Shown here: positions 40,890 to 51,400 of the stretch, one piece after another
Layout of the letters: each line of letters opens with the position of its first letter
Position numbering within the stretch: position 1 is the stretch's first letter
Assembly: GCF_004522105.1 (NCBI RefSeq)
Contig: NZ_SPUJ01000008.1
Span: 170,636-234,635 of the forward strand
Direction: 5' to 3'
Origin: Nocardioides sp. 1609
GTDB lineage: Bacteria > Actinomycetota > Actinomycetes > Propionibacteriales > Nocardioidaceae
Length of the DNA: 64,000 nt
The notes under the pieces: generated by a model
Told to the model about the DNA's origin: nothing
What the model saw: the letters and a program-made list of their open reading frames with translations, nothing else
The model's database searches: none
Position numbers and translations under genes: made by a program

Positions 40890-43800
40890 ATGCCCGACGT
40901 CGACCCGCTCGCCGCGTTCAGCGAGGCCACCCGCACCTGGTTCGGTGCGGCGTTCGCCGAGCCCACGCCGGCCCAGGCCGGGGCGTGGGCGGCCATCGGG
41001 CAGGGCCGCCACGCGCTGGTGGTCGCGCCGACCGGGTCGGGCAAGACGCTCAGCGCGTTCCTGTGGTCGATCGACCGGCTCCTCACCAGCCCGCCGCCGA
41101 AGGAGAAGAAGCAGCGCACCCGGGTGCTCTACATCAGCCCGCTCAAGGCGCTCGGGGTCGACGTCGAGCGCAACCTGCGGGCACCGCTCACCGGCATCCG
41201 CCACACCGCCGACCGACTCGGCGCACCGTTGCCGGAGGTGACGGTCGGCGTCCGCTCGGGCGACACCGCCGCGGCCGACCGGCGCAAGCTGTCGACCACG
41301 CCGCCCGACATCCTCATCACCACGCCCGAGTCGCTGTTCCTCATGCTCACCAGCCAGGCGCGCGAGTCGCTGCGCGGGCTCGAGACCGTCATCATCGACG
41401 AGGTGCACGCGGTCGCCGGCAGCAAGCGCGGCGCCCACCTCGCCCTGTCGCTCGAGCGGCTCGACGCGATGCTGGAGCGCCCGGTCCAGCGCATCGGGTT
41501 GTCCGCGACGGTGCGGCCGCTCGAGGAGGTCGCCCGGTTCCTCGGCGGCAGCGCGCCGGTCGAGATCGTCGCGCCGCCGGCCGAGAAGCAGTGGGACCTC
41601 AAGGTCGTCGTCCCGGTCGAGGACATGACCCAGCCCGGCGACTTCGACGAGGACGCCGGCGGCGGTGCTGACGGTGGTGGCGGTGGGCACGGCAGCATCT
41701 GGCCGCACGTCGAGGAGAGCGTCGTCGACCTGATCGAGAAGCACACCTCCACCATCGTCTTCGCCAACTCCCGCCGGCTCGCCGAACGGCTGACCGCCCG
41801 TCTCAACGAGATCGCCACGACGCGGGCCGAGGGAGCGCTCCCCGAGGGTGATCGCCAGCCCGCCGAGGTGATGGCCCAGTCCGGCGCGACCAAGGGCGCG
41901 GAGACCGTGATCGCCAAGGCGCACCACGGCTCGGTCAGCAAGGAGCAGCGCGCGCTCATCGAGGACGACCTCAAGCGCGGCCGGCTCCCGGCGGTGGTCG
42001 CGACGAGCAGCCTCGAGCTCGGCATCGACATGGGCGCGGTCGACCTCGTCGTCCAGATCGAGTCGCCGCCGTCGGTCGCGAGCGCGCTCCAGCGCGTCGG
42101 GCGCGCCGGCCACCAGGTCGGCGAGGTCTCGCGCGGCGTGCTCTACCCCAAGCACCGCGGCGACCTCGCGCAGACCGCCGTCGCCGTCCAACGGATGCGC
42201 TCGGGCGGCATCGAGGCCCTGCGCATCCCCACCAACCCGCTCGACGTGCTGGCCCAGCAGGTCGTGGCGGCCACCGCGCTGGAGTCGGTCGACGTCGACG
42301 AGCTCTTCGCGCTGGTGCGCCGCAGCGCACCGTTCACCCAGCTGCCCCGCTCGGCCTACGACGCCACGCTCGACCTGCTCGCCGGCCGCTACCCCAGCGA
42401 CGAGTTCGCCGAGCTCCGCCCGCGCATCGTCTGGGACCGGGTCGGCAACACCCTCACCGGCCGGCCGGGCTCCCAGCGGCTCGCCGTCACCAGCGGCGGC
42501 ACGATCCCCGACCGCGGGCTGTTCGGGGTGTTCCTCGTCGGCGGCCAGGGGCCAGGCAAGCGGGTCGGCGAGCTCGACGAGGAGATGGTCTACGAGTCGC
42601 GCGTCGGCGACATCTTCGCCCTCGGCGCCACCAGCTGGCGGATCGAGGACATCACCCACGACCGGGTGCTCGTCACCCCGGCGCCCGGCATCCCCGGGCG
42701 GCTGCCGTTCTGGAAGGGCGACACCCTCGGCCGGCCGGCCGAGCTCGGCGCCGCGATCGGCGAGTTCACCCGCGAGCTCGGCGCGATGCCGAGGGCCGCC
42801 GGCCACCAGCGGGCGCGAGACGCCGGCCTCGACGAGTGGGCCGCCGGCAACCTCGTCGACTACCTCCACGAGCAGCTCGAGGCGACCCGCGTCCTGCCCA
42901 GCGACACCACCCTGCTCGTCGAGCGGTTCCGCGACGAGCTGGGCGACTGGCGGCTCGTCGTGCACTCCCCCTACGGCGTCCCCGTGCACGCGCCGTGGGC
43001 GCTGGCCATCAACGCCCGGCTGCGCGAGCGCTACGGCGTCGACGGGCAGGCGCTGGCCTCCGACGACGGCATCGTCATCCGGATCCCCGACACCGACGCC
43101 GAGCCGCCCACCGGCGACCTGATCGTCTTCGACGCCGAGGAGATCGAGCAGGTCGTCACCACCGAGGTCGGTGGCTCCGCGCTGTTCGCCGCCCGGTTCC
43201 GCGAGTGCGCCGCGCGCGCCCTGCTGCTCCCGCGCCGCGACCCCGGACGCCGCTCGCCGCTGTGGCAGCAGCGCCAGCGCGCCGCGGCGCTGCTCGAGGT
43301 CGCCTCGAAGTACCCGTCGTTCCCGATCGTGCTCGAGGCGGTGCGCGAGTGCCTCCAGGACGTCTACGACCTGCCGGCCCTGATCGCGCTGATGCGTGCC
43401 GTCGACCGCCGCGAGGTGCAGGTCACCGACATCGCGACGTCCAGCCCCTCGCCGTACGCCCGCAGCCTGCTGTTCGGCTACGTCGCGCAGTTCGTCTACG
43501 AGGGCGACTCCCCCATCGCCGAGCGCCGGGCCGCCGCGCTGTCGCTCGACCAGGGCCTGCTCGCCGAGCTGCTCGGTCGCGCCGAGCTGCGCGAGCTGCT
43601 CGACCCCGACGTCCTCACCGAGGTCGAGGCCGAGCTGCAGCGACTCGCGCCCGACCGCCGCGCCCGCAACGCCGAGGGGCTCGTCGACCTCCTCCGCCTG
43701 CTCGGTCCGCAGTCGAACGACGAGGTCGTCGCCCGCAGCGTCGACGACGCCGGCCCCGCGGGCGTCGCGGAGTGGACCGCCGCGCTGGTCGACACCCGCC

Positions 43801-45458
43801 GGATCGTCGAGGTGCGGATGTCCGGCGTGGCCCGGTGGGCCGTCGTCGAGGACGTCGGCCGGCTGCGCGACGGGCTCGGTGTGCCGGTGCCGCCCGGCAC
43901 CCCCGACGTGTTCGCCGAGCCGGTCGACGACCCGCTGGCCGACCTCGTCGCCCGGTTCGCCCGCACCCACGGACCCTTCACCACCGACGACGTCGCCGAG
44001 CGGCTCGGGCTCGGCACGGCCGTCGTCCGGCACACGCTGCAGCGGCTGGCCGCCCAGGGCCGGGTGCTCGACGGCGAGTTCCGGCCGTCGGGCACGGGCA
44101 CCGAGTGGTGCGACGCGGAGGTCCTGCGCCGGCTGCGGCGCCGCTCGCTGGCCCGGCTGCGCCAGGAGGTCGAGCCCGTCGAGCCCGCCGCCCTCGCCCG
44201 CTTCCTCGGCGCCTGGCAGCACCTCACCACCGCCAAGGGCCTGCGCGGCGTCGACGGGGTGATCAGTGCGATCGACCAGCTGGCCGGCTGCCCCGTGCCG
44301 GCGTCCGGGCTCGAGGCACTGATCCTCGCCTCCCGGGTGCGCGACTACGAGCCGTCCTACCTCGACGAGCTGACCGCCTCCGGCGAGGTCATCTGGGCCG
44401 GCCACGGCACCCTGCCGGGCAACGACGGCTGGGTCAGCCTGCACCTGGCCGACCAGGCCCACCTGACCCTCCCCGAGCACGCCGCCTTCGAGGCCGGCGA
44501 GCTCCAGGAGGCGACCCTGCACGCGCTCGAGGGCGGGGGCGCCTGGTTCTTCCACCAGCTCGCCGCCACCGTCCGGTCCGCGCTCGAGAAGCCGACGACG
44601 TCCGACCAGGCCATCAGCGCCGCGCTGTGGGAGCTCGTGTGGGCTGGCCGGGTCAGCAACGACACCCTCACCCCGCTGCGCGCCCTGACCGGCGGGGGCC
44701 GCACCACCCACCGCACCCGCCGACCGCCGCCGCGACCCGGCCGGGTCAACCGCACCGGCCCGCCCGAGACCGCCGGCCGCTGGGCGCTGCTGCCCGAGCT
44801 CGACACCGACCCCACCCGCCGGGCCAAGGCCACCGCCGAGCGGCTGCTCGAGCGGCACGGCGTGGTGATCCGGGGAGCGGTCGTCAGCGAGCGGGTGCCG
44901 GGCGGGTTCGCAGCCGTCTACAAGGTGCTCTCGGCCTTCGAGGACTCCGGCCGCTGCCGGCGCGGCTACTTCGTCGACGGCCTCGGCGCAGCCCAGTTCG
45001 GCACGGCGGGCGCGATCGACCGGTTGCGCACCTTCACCGACGCACCCGACACCCAGGGCGTCGACGGGGGCAAGGGGCCGACGTCCGTCGCGATGGCGGC
45101 CACCGACCCCGCCAACCCCTACGGCGCCGCGCTGCCGTGGCCGGCGTCCGAGTCGGGCCACCGGCCCGGGCGCAAGGCCGGCGCGATCGTGGTGCTGGTC
45201 GACGGCGTCCTCGTCCTCTACGTCGAGCGCGGCGGCCGCACCCTGCTCACCTGGTCCGAGGAGCCCGACCTGCTCGGCCCGGCGGCGGCGGCCCTCGCCG
45301 ACACGGTCCGTCGCGGGGCGCTCGGCCGGCTGACGGTGGAGAAGGCCGACGGGGCCGCGGTGCTGGGCGGCGGCGCCACCCCGTTGCGCTCGGCGCTCGA
45401 CGACGCCGGCTTCGTGGCCACCCCGCAGGGGCTGAGGTTGCGCAGTGCCCGAGGGTGA
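40890..45458 (+). CDS. lhr: Lhr-type ATP-dependent DNA helicase
   Basis: A 1522-residue superfamily 2 helicase of the long Lhr type. Walker A APTGSGKT (46-53), motif II DEVH (170-173), motif III LSATVRP, and the motif IV-VI blocks FANSRRLAERL, TSSLELGIDMGAVDLVVQIESPPSVASALQRVGRAGH. A C-terminal third of about 700 residues (winged helix, beta-barrel and Lhr-CTD) continues to a frame end that overlaps the next gene. Lhr unwinds RNA-DNA hybrids and is part of the mycobacterial DNA repair set. It ends inside the nei gene's first codons, so the two are coupled. Confidence 0.9.
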   Translation: MPDVDPLAAFSEATRTWFGAAFAEPTPAQAGAWAAIGQGRHALVVAPTGSGKTLSAFLWSIDRLLTSPPPKEKKQRTRVLYISPLKALGVDVERNLRAPLTGIRHTADRLGAPLPEVTVGVRSGDTAAADRRKLSTTPPDILITTPESLFLMLTSQARESLRGLETVIIDEVHAVAGSKRGAHLALSLERLDAMLERPVQRIGLSATVRPLEEVARFLGGSAPVEIVAPPAEKQWDLKVVVPVEDMTQPGDFDEDAGGGADGGGGGHGSIWPHVEESVVDLIEKHTSTIVFANSRRLAERLTARLNEIATTRAEGALPEGDRQPAEVMAQSGATKGAETVIAKAHHGSVSKEQRALIEDDLKRGRLPAVVATSSLELGIDMGAVDLVVQIESPPSVASALQRVGRAGHQVGEVSRGVLYPKHRGDLAQTAVAVQRMRSGGIEALRIPTNPLDVLAQQVVAATALESVDVDELFALVRRSAPFTQLPRSAYDATLDLLAGRYPSDEFAELRPRIVWDRVGNTLTGRPGSQRLAVTSGGTIPDRGLFGVFLVGGQGPGKRVGELDEEMVYESRVGDIFALGATSWRIEDITHDRVLVTPAPGIPGRLPFWKGDTLGRPAELGAAIGEFTRELGAMPRAAGHQRARDAGLDEWAAGNLVDYLHEQLEATRVLPSDTTLLVERFRDELGDWRLVVHSPYGVPVHAPWALAINARLRERYGVDGQALASDDGIVIRIPDTDAEPPTGDLIVFDAEEIEQVVTTEVGGSALFAARFRECAARALLLPRRDPGRRSPLWQQRQRAAALLEVASKYPSFPIVLEAVRECLQDVYDLPALIALMRAVDRREVQVTDIATSSPSPYARSLLFGYVAQFVYEGDSPIAERRAAALSLDQGLLAELLGRAELRELLDPDVLTEVEAELQRLAPDRRARNAEGLVDLLRLLGPQSNDEVVARSVDDAGPAGVAEWTAALVDTRRIVEVRMSGVARWAVVEDVGRLRDGLGVPVPPGTPDVFAEPVDDPLADLVARFARTHGPFTTDDVAERLGLGTAVVRHTLQRLAAQGRVLDGEFRPSGTGTEWCDAEVLRRLRRRSLARLRQEVEPVEPAALARFLGAWQHLTTAKGLRGVDGVISAIDQLAGCPVPASGLEALILASRVRDYEPSYLDELTASGEVIWAGHGTLPGNDGWVSLHLADQAHLTLPEHAAFEAGELQEATLHALEGGGAWFFHQLAATVRSALEKPTTSDQAISAALWELVWAGRVSNDTLTPLRALTGGGRTTHRTRRPPPRPGRVNRTGPPETAGRWALLPELDTDPTRRAKATAERLLERHGVVIRGAVVSERVPGGFAAVYKVLSAFEDSGRCRRGYFVDGLGAAQFGTAGAIDRLRTFTDAPDTQGVDGGKGPTSVAMAATDPANPYGAALPWPASESGHRPGRKAGAIVVLVDGVLVLYVERGGRTLLTWSEEPDLLGPAAAALADTVRRGALGRLTVEKADGAAVLGGGATPLRSALDDAGFVATPQGLRLRSARG

Positions 45459-46245
45459 CACCGTCTACCGGGCGGCCCGGCTGCTCGACCGGGCCCTGTC
45501 CGGGCGGGTGCTGACCCGCACCGACTTCCGGGTCCCCCAGCACGCGACCGTCGACCTCGCCGGCGGCACCGTCGAGGCCACCGTCTCGCGCGGCAAGCAC
45601 CTGCTCACCCGGATCACCGACGTCGGCGGTGCCGCCTGGACGCTGCACACGCACCTCAAGATGGAGGGTGCCTGGCGGGTGCACCGCGACGGGGAGCGCT
45701 GGAAGCGACCGGCCCACCAGGCGCGCGTCGTCCTGGGCGTCGACGGGGCACACGCGGTGGGGTTCTCGCTCGGCATCGTCGAGCTGATCGCGACGGCCGA
45801 CGAGGGCTCCGTCGTCGGCCACCTCGGGCCCGACCTGCTCGGCCCCGACTGGGACGAGGACGTCGCCCTCGCCCGGCTCCACGCCGAGCCCGACCGACCG
45901 CTCGGCGAGGCCCTGCTCGACCAGCGCAACCTCGCCGGGATCGGCAACATGTACATGGCCGAGCTCTGCTTCGTCTCGGGCGTGCACCCGCGCACCCCGG
46001 TCGCCGAGGTCGCCGCCCTGCCGCGGCTGGTGCGTCGCGGCCGCCAGATGCTCGAGCTCAACAAGGAGCGCGCGGTGCAGTCGACCACCGGCAACCTGCG
46101 CGAGCGCGAGCGCATGTGGGTCTACCGGCGCGACCGCTCGCCGTGCCGCCGGTGCGGCACCCCGGTCGCGGTCGCCATGACCGGCCCCGCCGGGCGGGAG
46201 CGGGCGGCGTACTGGTGCCCGCGCTGCCAGCCCGAGCCGGGCTGA
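45445..46245 (+). CDS. Nei/Fpg-family DNA glycosylase
   Basis: A 266-residue endonuclease VIII-type glycosylase for oxidised bases. It starts MPEGDTVYRAA (Pro2 and Glu3 are catalytic; GTG start read as Met). H2TH helix-two-turn-helix: LLDQRNLAGIGNMYMAELCFVSGVHPRTPV. C-terminal zinc finger: CRRCGTPVAVAMTGPAGRERAAYWCPRCQ. MPEGDT favours the Nei rather than the Fpg (MPELPE) branch. Overlaps lhr by 14 bases. It is typically paired with lhr in actinobacteria. Confidence 0.9.
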   Translation: MPEGDTVYRAARLLDRALSGRVLTRTDFRVPQHATVDLAGGTVEATVSRGKHLLTRITDVGGAAWTLHTHLKMEGAWRVHRDGERWKRPAHQARVVLGVDGAHAVGFSLGIVELIATADEGSVVGHLGPDLLGPDWDEDVALARLHAEPDRPLGEALLDQRNLAGIGNMYMAELCFVSGVHPRTPVAEVAALPRLVRRGRQMLELNKERAVQSTTGNLRERERMWVYRRDRSPCRRCGTPVAVAMTGPAGRERAAYWCPRCQPEPG

Positions 46246-46287
46246 GCCGGGCCGCGCCGGGCCGGCCGGGCCGGCCGGGCCCGGGGC

Positions 46288-47502
46288 CTACGGGAAGGTC
46301 ACCTGCAGCATGCCCAGGCACATCTCGTCGGTCGTCCCCTCGCCCCACAGGACGTAGCGGTCGGGCTGGCCCTCGAAGGCGGGCAGCACGTCCCGCAGCG
46401 CCTGGTCGTGCCGACAGGTCACCGTGACGGTGTCGCCGGCCCGCAGCGCGACCGGCTCCACGGGGCGCGAGCCCTGGTCGTCGAAGTCCCACACGGGGAC
46501 GTCGAGCACCGTGCGCGCCTGCGGGGTGTCCGGGTTGGTCTCGATCGTGATCTCGCGGCCGAGCAGGTGCATGTGCCCGCCGCTCCCGTGGATCGTCATC
46601 GGCCGGTTCAGGGTGCGGGTGCAGGACTGGACGGGACCGGGGTCGGGCGCGCCGCCACACAGGAGGTGGAGCGCGCCGGCGGTGCGGCCCCCCTCGTCGC
46701 CGAACCGGGACATCAGGTCGAACGTCGCCGCGGTGCGGTCGCACAGCGGGCCGTCGGCGTGGTCCGGGCGGCACGGCAGCTCGACCGGGGCCGGGAGCAG
46801 CATGGTGTGGAGCTGTTCCAGGTCGCGGGTGCCGGAGGCAAGCCGCAGCTGCGCGGCGGAGACGTCGGGCGCCGGTCCGGCGAGCAGGTTGTAGTGGACC
46901 TGCATGACGATCCGGCTGTCGGCCTCCAGCCGCACGCCGTACCCGGACTTGTGCACCGCCTCCTCGCCGCCGGGCGCCCAGGCGCCGATCCAGTCGGCGT
47001 CGTCGACGTCCTGGAAGTCGTCGAGCCCGGTGCCGCCGAAGCAGGTCCAGCCCTGTCCGTCGTCGGCGGCGTCCTTCGACTCGGCGGCGGCGACGTCGCC
47101 GGGCGGGACCTGGAACAGGATCACGTGGTGCACGACCGCGGGGTCCCCGGGCAGCACGGTCGTGCCGGTGAGCCAGGTGTCCTCGGCGAGCCCGGGGTCG
47201 AGGAGGAAGCAGCGGTAGTCGTCGGTGCCGGTGCCGTACGGCGCCGCAGGGGTGTACGCCGCCGGCATGGCGAGCGTGGCGCGGCGCTCCCCCCGGCGCA
47301 GGGGGACCTCGCGGGCGGGCTCGGCACCGGTGTGGGCGCCGTGCCCGGCCGGGTGCGCGGAGGGCGACTCCGAGGGGACCTCGACGGCGGTGGCGGGCAC
47401 CGCGGCGTCCGGCTCGGACCCCGCTGACTGGCATCCCGAGACGAGGAGCGCGAGAGCCGCGGCCACGCCGGCGAGGGCGGCGCGAGGTCGGGTGGCGTCC
47501 AT
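46288..47502 (-). CDS. Copper type II monooxygenase-like lipoprotein
   Basis: A 404-residue secreted protein. Signal peptide ends in the lipobox VSGC (Cys24). Residues 80-400 follow the peptidylglycine alpha-hydroxylating/dopamine beta-monooxygenase fold. All six copper ligands expected in that family can be placed: CuH His125, His126 and His203 (HHVIL, MQVHYN) and CuM His310, His312 and Met394 (GGHMHLLG, DEMC). Such an enzyme would hydroxylate a substrate C-H bond with ascorbate or another reductant, on the outer face of the membrane. The substrate is unknown. The start is ATG 47502; an upstream extension is not used. Confidence 0.72.
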   Translation of the reverse strand: MDATRPRAALAGVAAALALLVSGCQSAGSEPDAAVPATAVEVPSESPSAHPAGHGAHTGAEPAREVPLRRGERRATLAMPAAYTPAAPYGTGTDDYRCFLLDPGLAEDTWLTGTTVLPGDPAVVHHVILFQVPPGDVAAAESKDAADDGQGWTCFGGTGLDDFQDVDDADWIGAWAPGGEEAVHKSGYGVRLEADSRIVMQVHYNLLAGPAPDVSAAQLRLASGTRDLEQLHTMLLPAPVELPCRPDHADGPLCDRTAATFDLMSRFGDEGGRTAGALHLLCGGAPDPGPVQSCTRTLNRPMTIHGSGGHMHLLGREITIETNPDTPQARTVLDVPVWDFDDQGSRPVEPVALRAGDTVTVTCRHDQALRDVLPAFEGQPDRYVLWGEGTTDEMCLGMLQVTFP

Positions 47503-47551
47503 CGCGACAGCGTAGGGCCTAGCGGTCACCGCCGGGGCCGGCTCGGACAGG

Positions 47552-47851
47552 TCAGGCGGCGGAGGCGACGACCGGGTCGCGACGCTTGACCGGGATGGTG
47601 ATGAGCGCGGCGGCGGCCTCCTCGACGGCGACGGCGTCGGAGACCTCGCGCAGCACCTCGGACAGCGGCGCGTCCAGCGCGCTGCACAGGGAGGCGAGCA
47701 GCTCGGAGGAGGCTTCCTTCTGACCACGCTCGATCTCGGAGATGTAGCCCAGGCTCACGCGGGCCTCGGCCGACACCTCACGCAGGGTCATGCCCAGCTG
47801 CATGCGGCGCTCGCGGAGCACGTCGCCGAGCAGGCGGCGGAAGAGCACCAT
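47552..47851 (-). CDS. ClgR-like XRE-family regulator
   Basis: A 99-residue single helix-turn-helix protein: LLGDVLRERRMQLGMTLREVSAEARVSLGYISEIERGQKEASSELLASLCSALDAPLSEVLREV. This matches ClgR, which controls clp protease genes, and PopR. It lies between cinA and the Lhr/Nei block as ClgR does in other actinobacteria. The C-terminal VAVEEAAAALITIPVKRRDPVVASAA resembles the degradation-prone tail of ClgR. Assignment is good, exact targets not shown. Confidence 0.83.
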   Translation of the reverse strand: MVLFRRLLGDVLRERRMQLGMTLREVSAEARVSLGYISEIERGQKEASSELLASLCSALDAPLSEVLREVSDAVAVEEAAAALITIPVKRRDPVVASAA

Positions 47852-47935
47852 CTGGATCCCTCCGTGTCGAGTCGAACGGCGTAGCAGGTCGTGTGGTGGG
47901 CCAACGCTACCCGAGCCACGTTTCTTCCGGTCCGA

Positions 47936-48418
47936 TCATCTCAGACCTGTGGATGCGAGGAGCGACAGCAACGCCGACAGGGCCTCCTCGCACGTCCGGT
48001 CCACCACCTGGTCGCGGCCGCCGGGCAGCTCGAGGGCCAGGGTCGGTCCACCCCCGGGGCCGGCCACGGCGACGAAGACGGTGCCGGGCGCCTTGCCCTC
48101 CTGCTCGGCGGGCCCGGCGACGCCGGTCGTCGCCACGCCGTACGTCGCCCCGATGAGCCGGCGCACCCCCTCGGCCATCGCGGCCGCACACTCGGCGGAG
48201 ACGACACCGACCCGGTCGACGAGGTCCTGGGGCACACCGAGCACCGAGGTCTTGACGTCGCTCGCGTACGCGACGACGCCCCCGCGATAGGTCGCGGAGG
48301 CGCCGGGGACGGCCGTCAGCAGCGCGGCCAGGCGACCGCCGGTCAGGGACTCGGCGGTCGCCAGGGTGGAGCCGCCCTCCCGGAGCAGGTCGTGGACCCG
48401 CTCCGGGAGGGCGTTCAT
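47936..48418 (-). CDS. CinA-family amidohydrolase
   Basis: A 160-residue CinA C-terminal-type protein: LATAESLTGGRLAALLTAVPGASATYRGGVVAYASDVKTSVLGV, VSAECAAAMAEGVRRLIGATYGVATTGVAGP and the ending CEEALSALLSLL. Single-domain CinA proteins are NMN deamidases (PncC) that return nicotinamide mononucleotide to nicotinate mononucleotide, which fits the NAD genes elsewhere in the window, though they are far away. Start ATG 48418 (MNALPERV); upstream in-frame codons have no good start. Confidence 0.85.
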   Translation of the reverse strand: MNALPERVHDLLREGGSTLATAESLTGGRLAALLTAVPGASATYRGGVVAYASDVKTSVLGVPQDLVDRVGVVSAECAAAMAEGVRRLIGATYGVATTGVAGPAEQEGKAPGTVFVAVAGPGGGPTLALELPGGRDQVVDRTCEEALSALLSLLASTGLR

Positions 48419-48440
48419 CGTGCGTCGTGTGCGCGTGGTG

Positions 48441-51400
48441 TCACCTGACCACGCGGAACGACAGCGTCTTCGTGACGGCCTTGATGTCACCGGAGCCGTT
48501 GTAGCGGACCGTGACCGTCTTCTTGCCGACCTTCGCGAACGGGGCCAGCGTGACCACCGCGCGGCCGTTGACGAGCTTGACGACCTTGACCTTCTGGCCG
48601 GTCACCTTGACCCGCACCCAGCCGGAGAGCGCCTTGCCGTCACCGCGGACGGTCACGACGACGCGGGCCCGGGTCTTGTCGACCTTGACCTTGTCCGGCC
48701 TGACGTCGGCCGTCACCTTGGCGACGACCGGGGTCTGGGGCTCGTCGGTGCCCTCGACGGTCACCGGGACCGCCACCTCGGTGCCGGTCGCGGCACCGGT
48801 CACGAGGAGCTCGTGCTCCCCGGCAGCAAGGCCGGAGGGCAGCGTGACCGAGACCGAGGCGGTGCCCGCCTCGTCGTAGCCGGGCAGCGCCGCCAGGACG
48901 GTGGTCGTGACCGGGAAGGTGCCGAGCGAGGCACCGTCGAGGGTGACCTCGACGCTGGTGTCCTTCGTGTCGTTCGGGCCGGTCATCGACAGCGACGACA
49001 GGTCGAAGGCGACGTCGTCACCCGGTGCGTAGGTCGCCGGGGCCCCGGCCGGGAAGGTCGCACCGACGGCACGCTGGCTGTAGTCGACCGGCAGGGCGGT
49101 GGTGCTGGCGAACTCGTCGAAGTAGTCGACCTGCGCCTGCAGGTCGCTCTTGCCGGTGTCGCGGGTGCCTGACCCCTCGGCGAGGGTCGAGAACCCGTCC
49201 CCGCCTGCGGCGAGGAACGAGTTGACCGTCACCGAGTAGGAGCTGGTGTCGCTCACGGCGACGCCGTCGAGCCACATCCCGATGACCTCACCCTTGGCGC
49301 CGGCGGGCGCTCCTGCTGCCGGCGGCACGTAGGAGTAGGTGAAGCCCTCGCTGATGCCGAGCTTGAGGAACGGACGCGACGAGCCGGCGGGCTGCCACTG
49401 CTCCTCGAGCACCTCCTCGAGCTGCGCTCCGGTCAGGGTCGTGTTGACCAGGGTGTTCGCGAACGGCTGGACCGTCGCGGCCTGGCGGTAGTTGACCACG
49501 GCCGGGGTCGCCGGGAAGGTGCCGACGAGGTCGGCGCGCAGGCCGCCCGGGTTCATGAACGCGATCTGCGAGGACCCGGCCTCGGGGGTCTCGGTCGCCC
49601 ACTGCTGGATCTCGGCGACGAGGTTGCCGAGCGTCGACTCGCCACCGCGGTTCTCGGTGGCGCCGTCGGCCAGCTTGGCCCGGTAGAACGGCCCCTCGAT
49701 CTCACCGACCTTGACGGCACCGAGCACGTTGGCCTCGGTGACGGCGGCGTCGACGATCTCCTTGGTGGGGGCGTCGACGGGGTAGTTGGCGGTGAAGACC
49801 GTGCCCGGTCCGCTGCCGTCGACGTCGGTGGTCAGCGGCAGGATGCCCTGCGACTTGGCCGTGACGTCGCCGTCGGCGTCGAACTGGAACTTCAGCTGGT
49901 TGAGGTTGCTGCCGTACTGACCGGCAGAGACGACCGGCCGCTCGGTGACGGCCCGACCCTCGCTCACCCACGCCGGCACGGGCACGGAGTGGTTGTAGGC
50001 CAGGTGCGTGTGACCCGAGACGATCGCGTCGACGTCGGCGCTGACGCCGGTGACGATGGCGCCGAACGCGTTGTCCGGGTCGACCGCGTCGGCGTACGCC
50101 GTCGACGGGGCGCCCTCGTGGACGAGCAGCACGACCAGGTCGGCGCCGGCCGCCTTGAGCGCCGTGGCCTCGGTGTTGGTGGCCTCGACGATGTCGGTGA
50201 CGGTGACGCCCTCGATGCCGTCGGGGGCGACCAGGGTGGGGAGGTCCTCGGTGACCGCTCCGACGAACCCGACCTCGATGTCGCCGAAGGTCTGGGTCCA
50301 GCTCTCGGCGAGGTCGTCGCGACCCGCGGGCTCCTCGATGTTGGCGGCGATGTACTCCCAGTCCGCACGGTCCTCGACCCGGCCCACGAGGTCCTCGTAG
50401 CCCTTGTCGAACTCGTGGTTGCCGGCGGCCGACACGTCGAGACCGGCCTCGTTGAGGGCGTCGATGGTCGGCTCGTCGTCCTGGATGAACGACTCGAACG
50501 TCGAGGCGCCGATCAGGTCGCCGGCCGCGACGAACAGCGAGTTCGGGTTCTCGGCGTCGAGCTGCTTGACCGCGCCCGACAGGACCGCGGCACCGCCCTC
50601 GGCGCCGTTGGCCAGCAGACGGCCGTGGAAGTCGTTGGTGGCGAGCAGCTGCACCTCGGTGGTCGTGGGCGCATCGGGCTGCAGGCCGACGATCTCCGGG
50701 TTGTGGTCGGAGGCCGCGAACGGGTCGGCAGCCGAGAAGAACTGCGTCACGTTGTAGTTGCGGCGGCTGTACTGGAAGGCGATCGACTCGTTGGCGTTGA
50801 TCTCCCACACGTCGGCACCGGTCACCATGTCCAGCGCCGCCTCGTTGGCGAACACGTGGTCGAGGGAGCCGGCCAGCCCGCTGAAGCTGTAGGAGTAGTC
50901 GCCCTCGGTGTCGGACTCGACCTGGGTGAACCCGCCCGCCTTGATCGCCGTGACCGGGTCCTCGGCCGAGTAGGCGTTGAAGTCACCGGTGAGGAAGACC
51001 TTCTCGATGCCGCGGTCGGTCGCGAACTGGTTGGCGAACGTCGTCAGCGCCTGGGCCTGGCGCACCCGGTCGCCGTTGAAGGCACCCTGGGGTCCGTTGG
51101 CGTTGTCGCCGGTGGCCGGCGGGGTGCTGTTGCTCTTGGACTTGAAGTGGTTGACGACCACGGCGAACGCCTCGGCGTCACCCGTGCCGACCGGCTTGAA
51201 GGCCTGGGCGAGCGGCTGGCGCGCGTTGGTGAACGCCGTCGAGCCGACGAGCACCTTGGACGCCCCGGCGAGGCTGACGACCGTCGGGTCGTAGATGAAG
51301 GCGGTCCGGATGACGTCCTGCGACGCGACCGGCGGGAGGTCGGCGGCCGCGGGGCTGGGCGCGAAGGCCCAGCGGCGGGTGCCGGCGTCGGCGTTCAGCG

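Noticed and set aside
40437..45461. Minus-strand open frame of about 1670 codons opposite lhr
   Set aside because: Antisense artefact of GC bias, opposite a convincing helicase with all motifs.
46246..46290. GC-only hairpin between nei and the copper monooxygenase gene
   Set aside because: Runs of CCGGGCCGG fold back but have no T tract and are typical of GC-rich convergent gaps; too weak to call a terminator.
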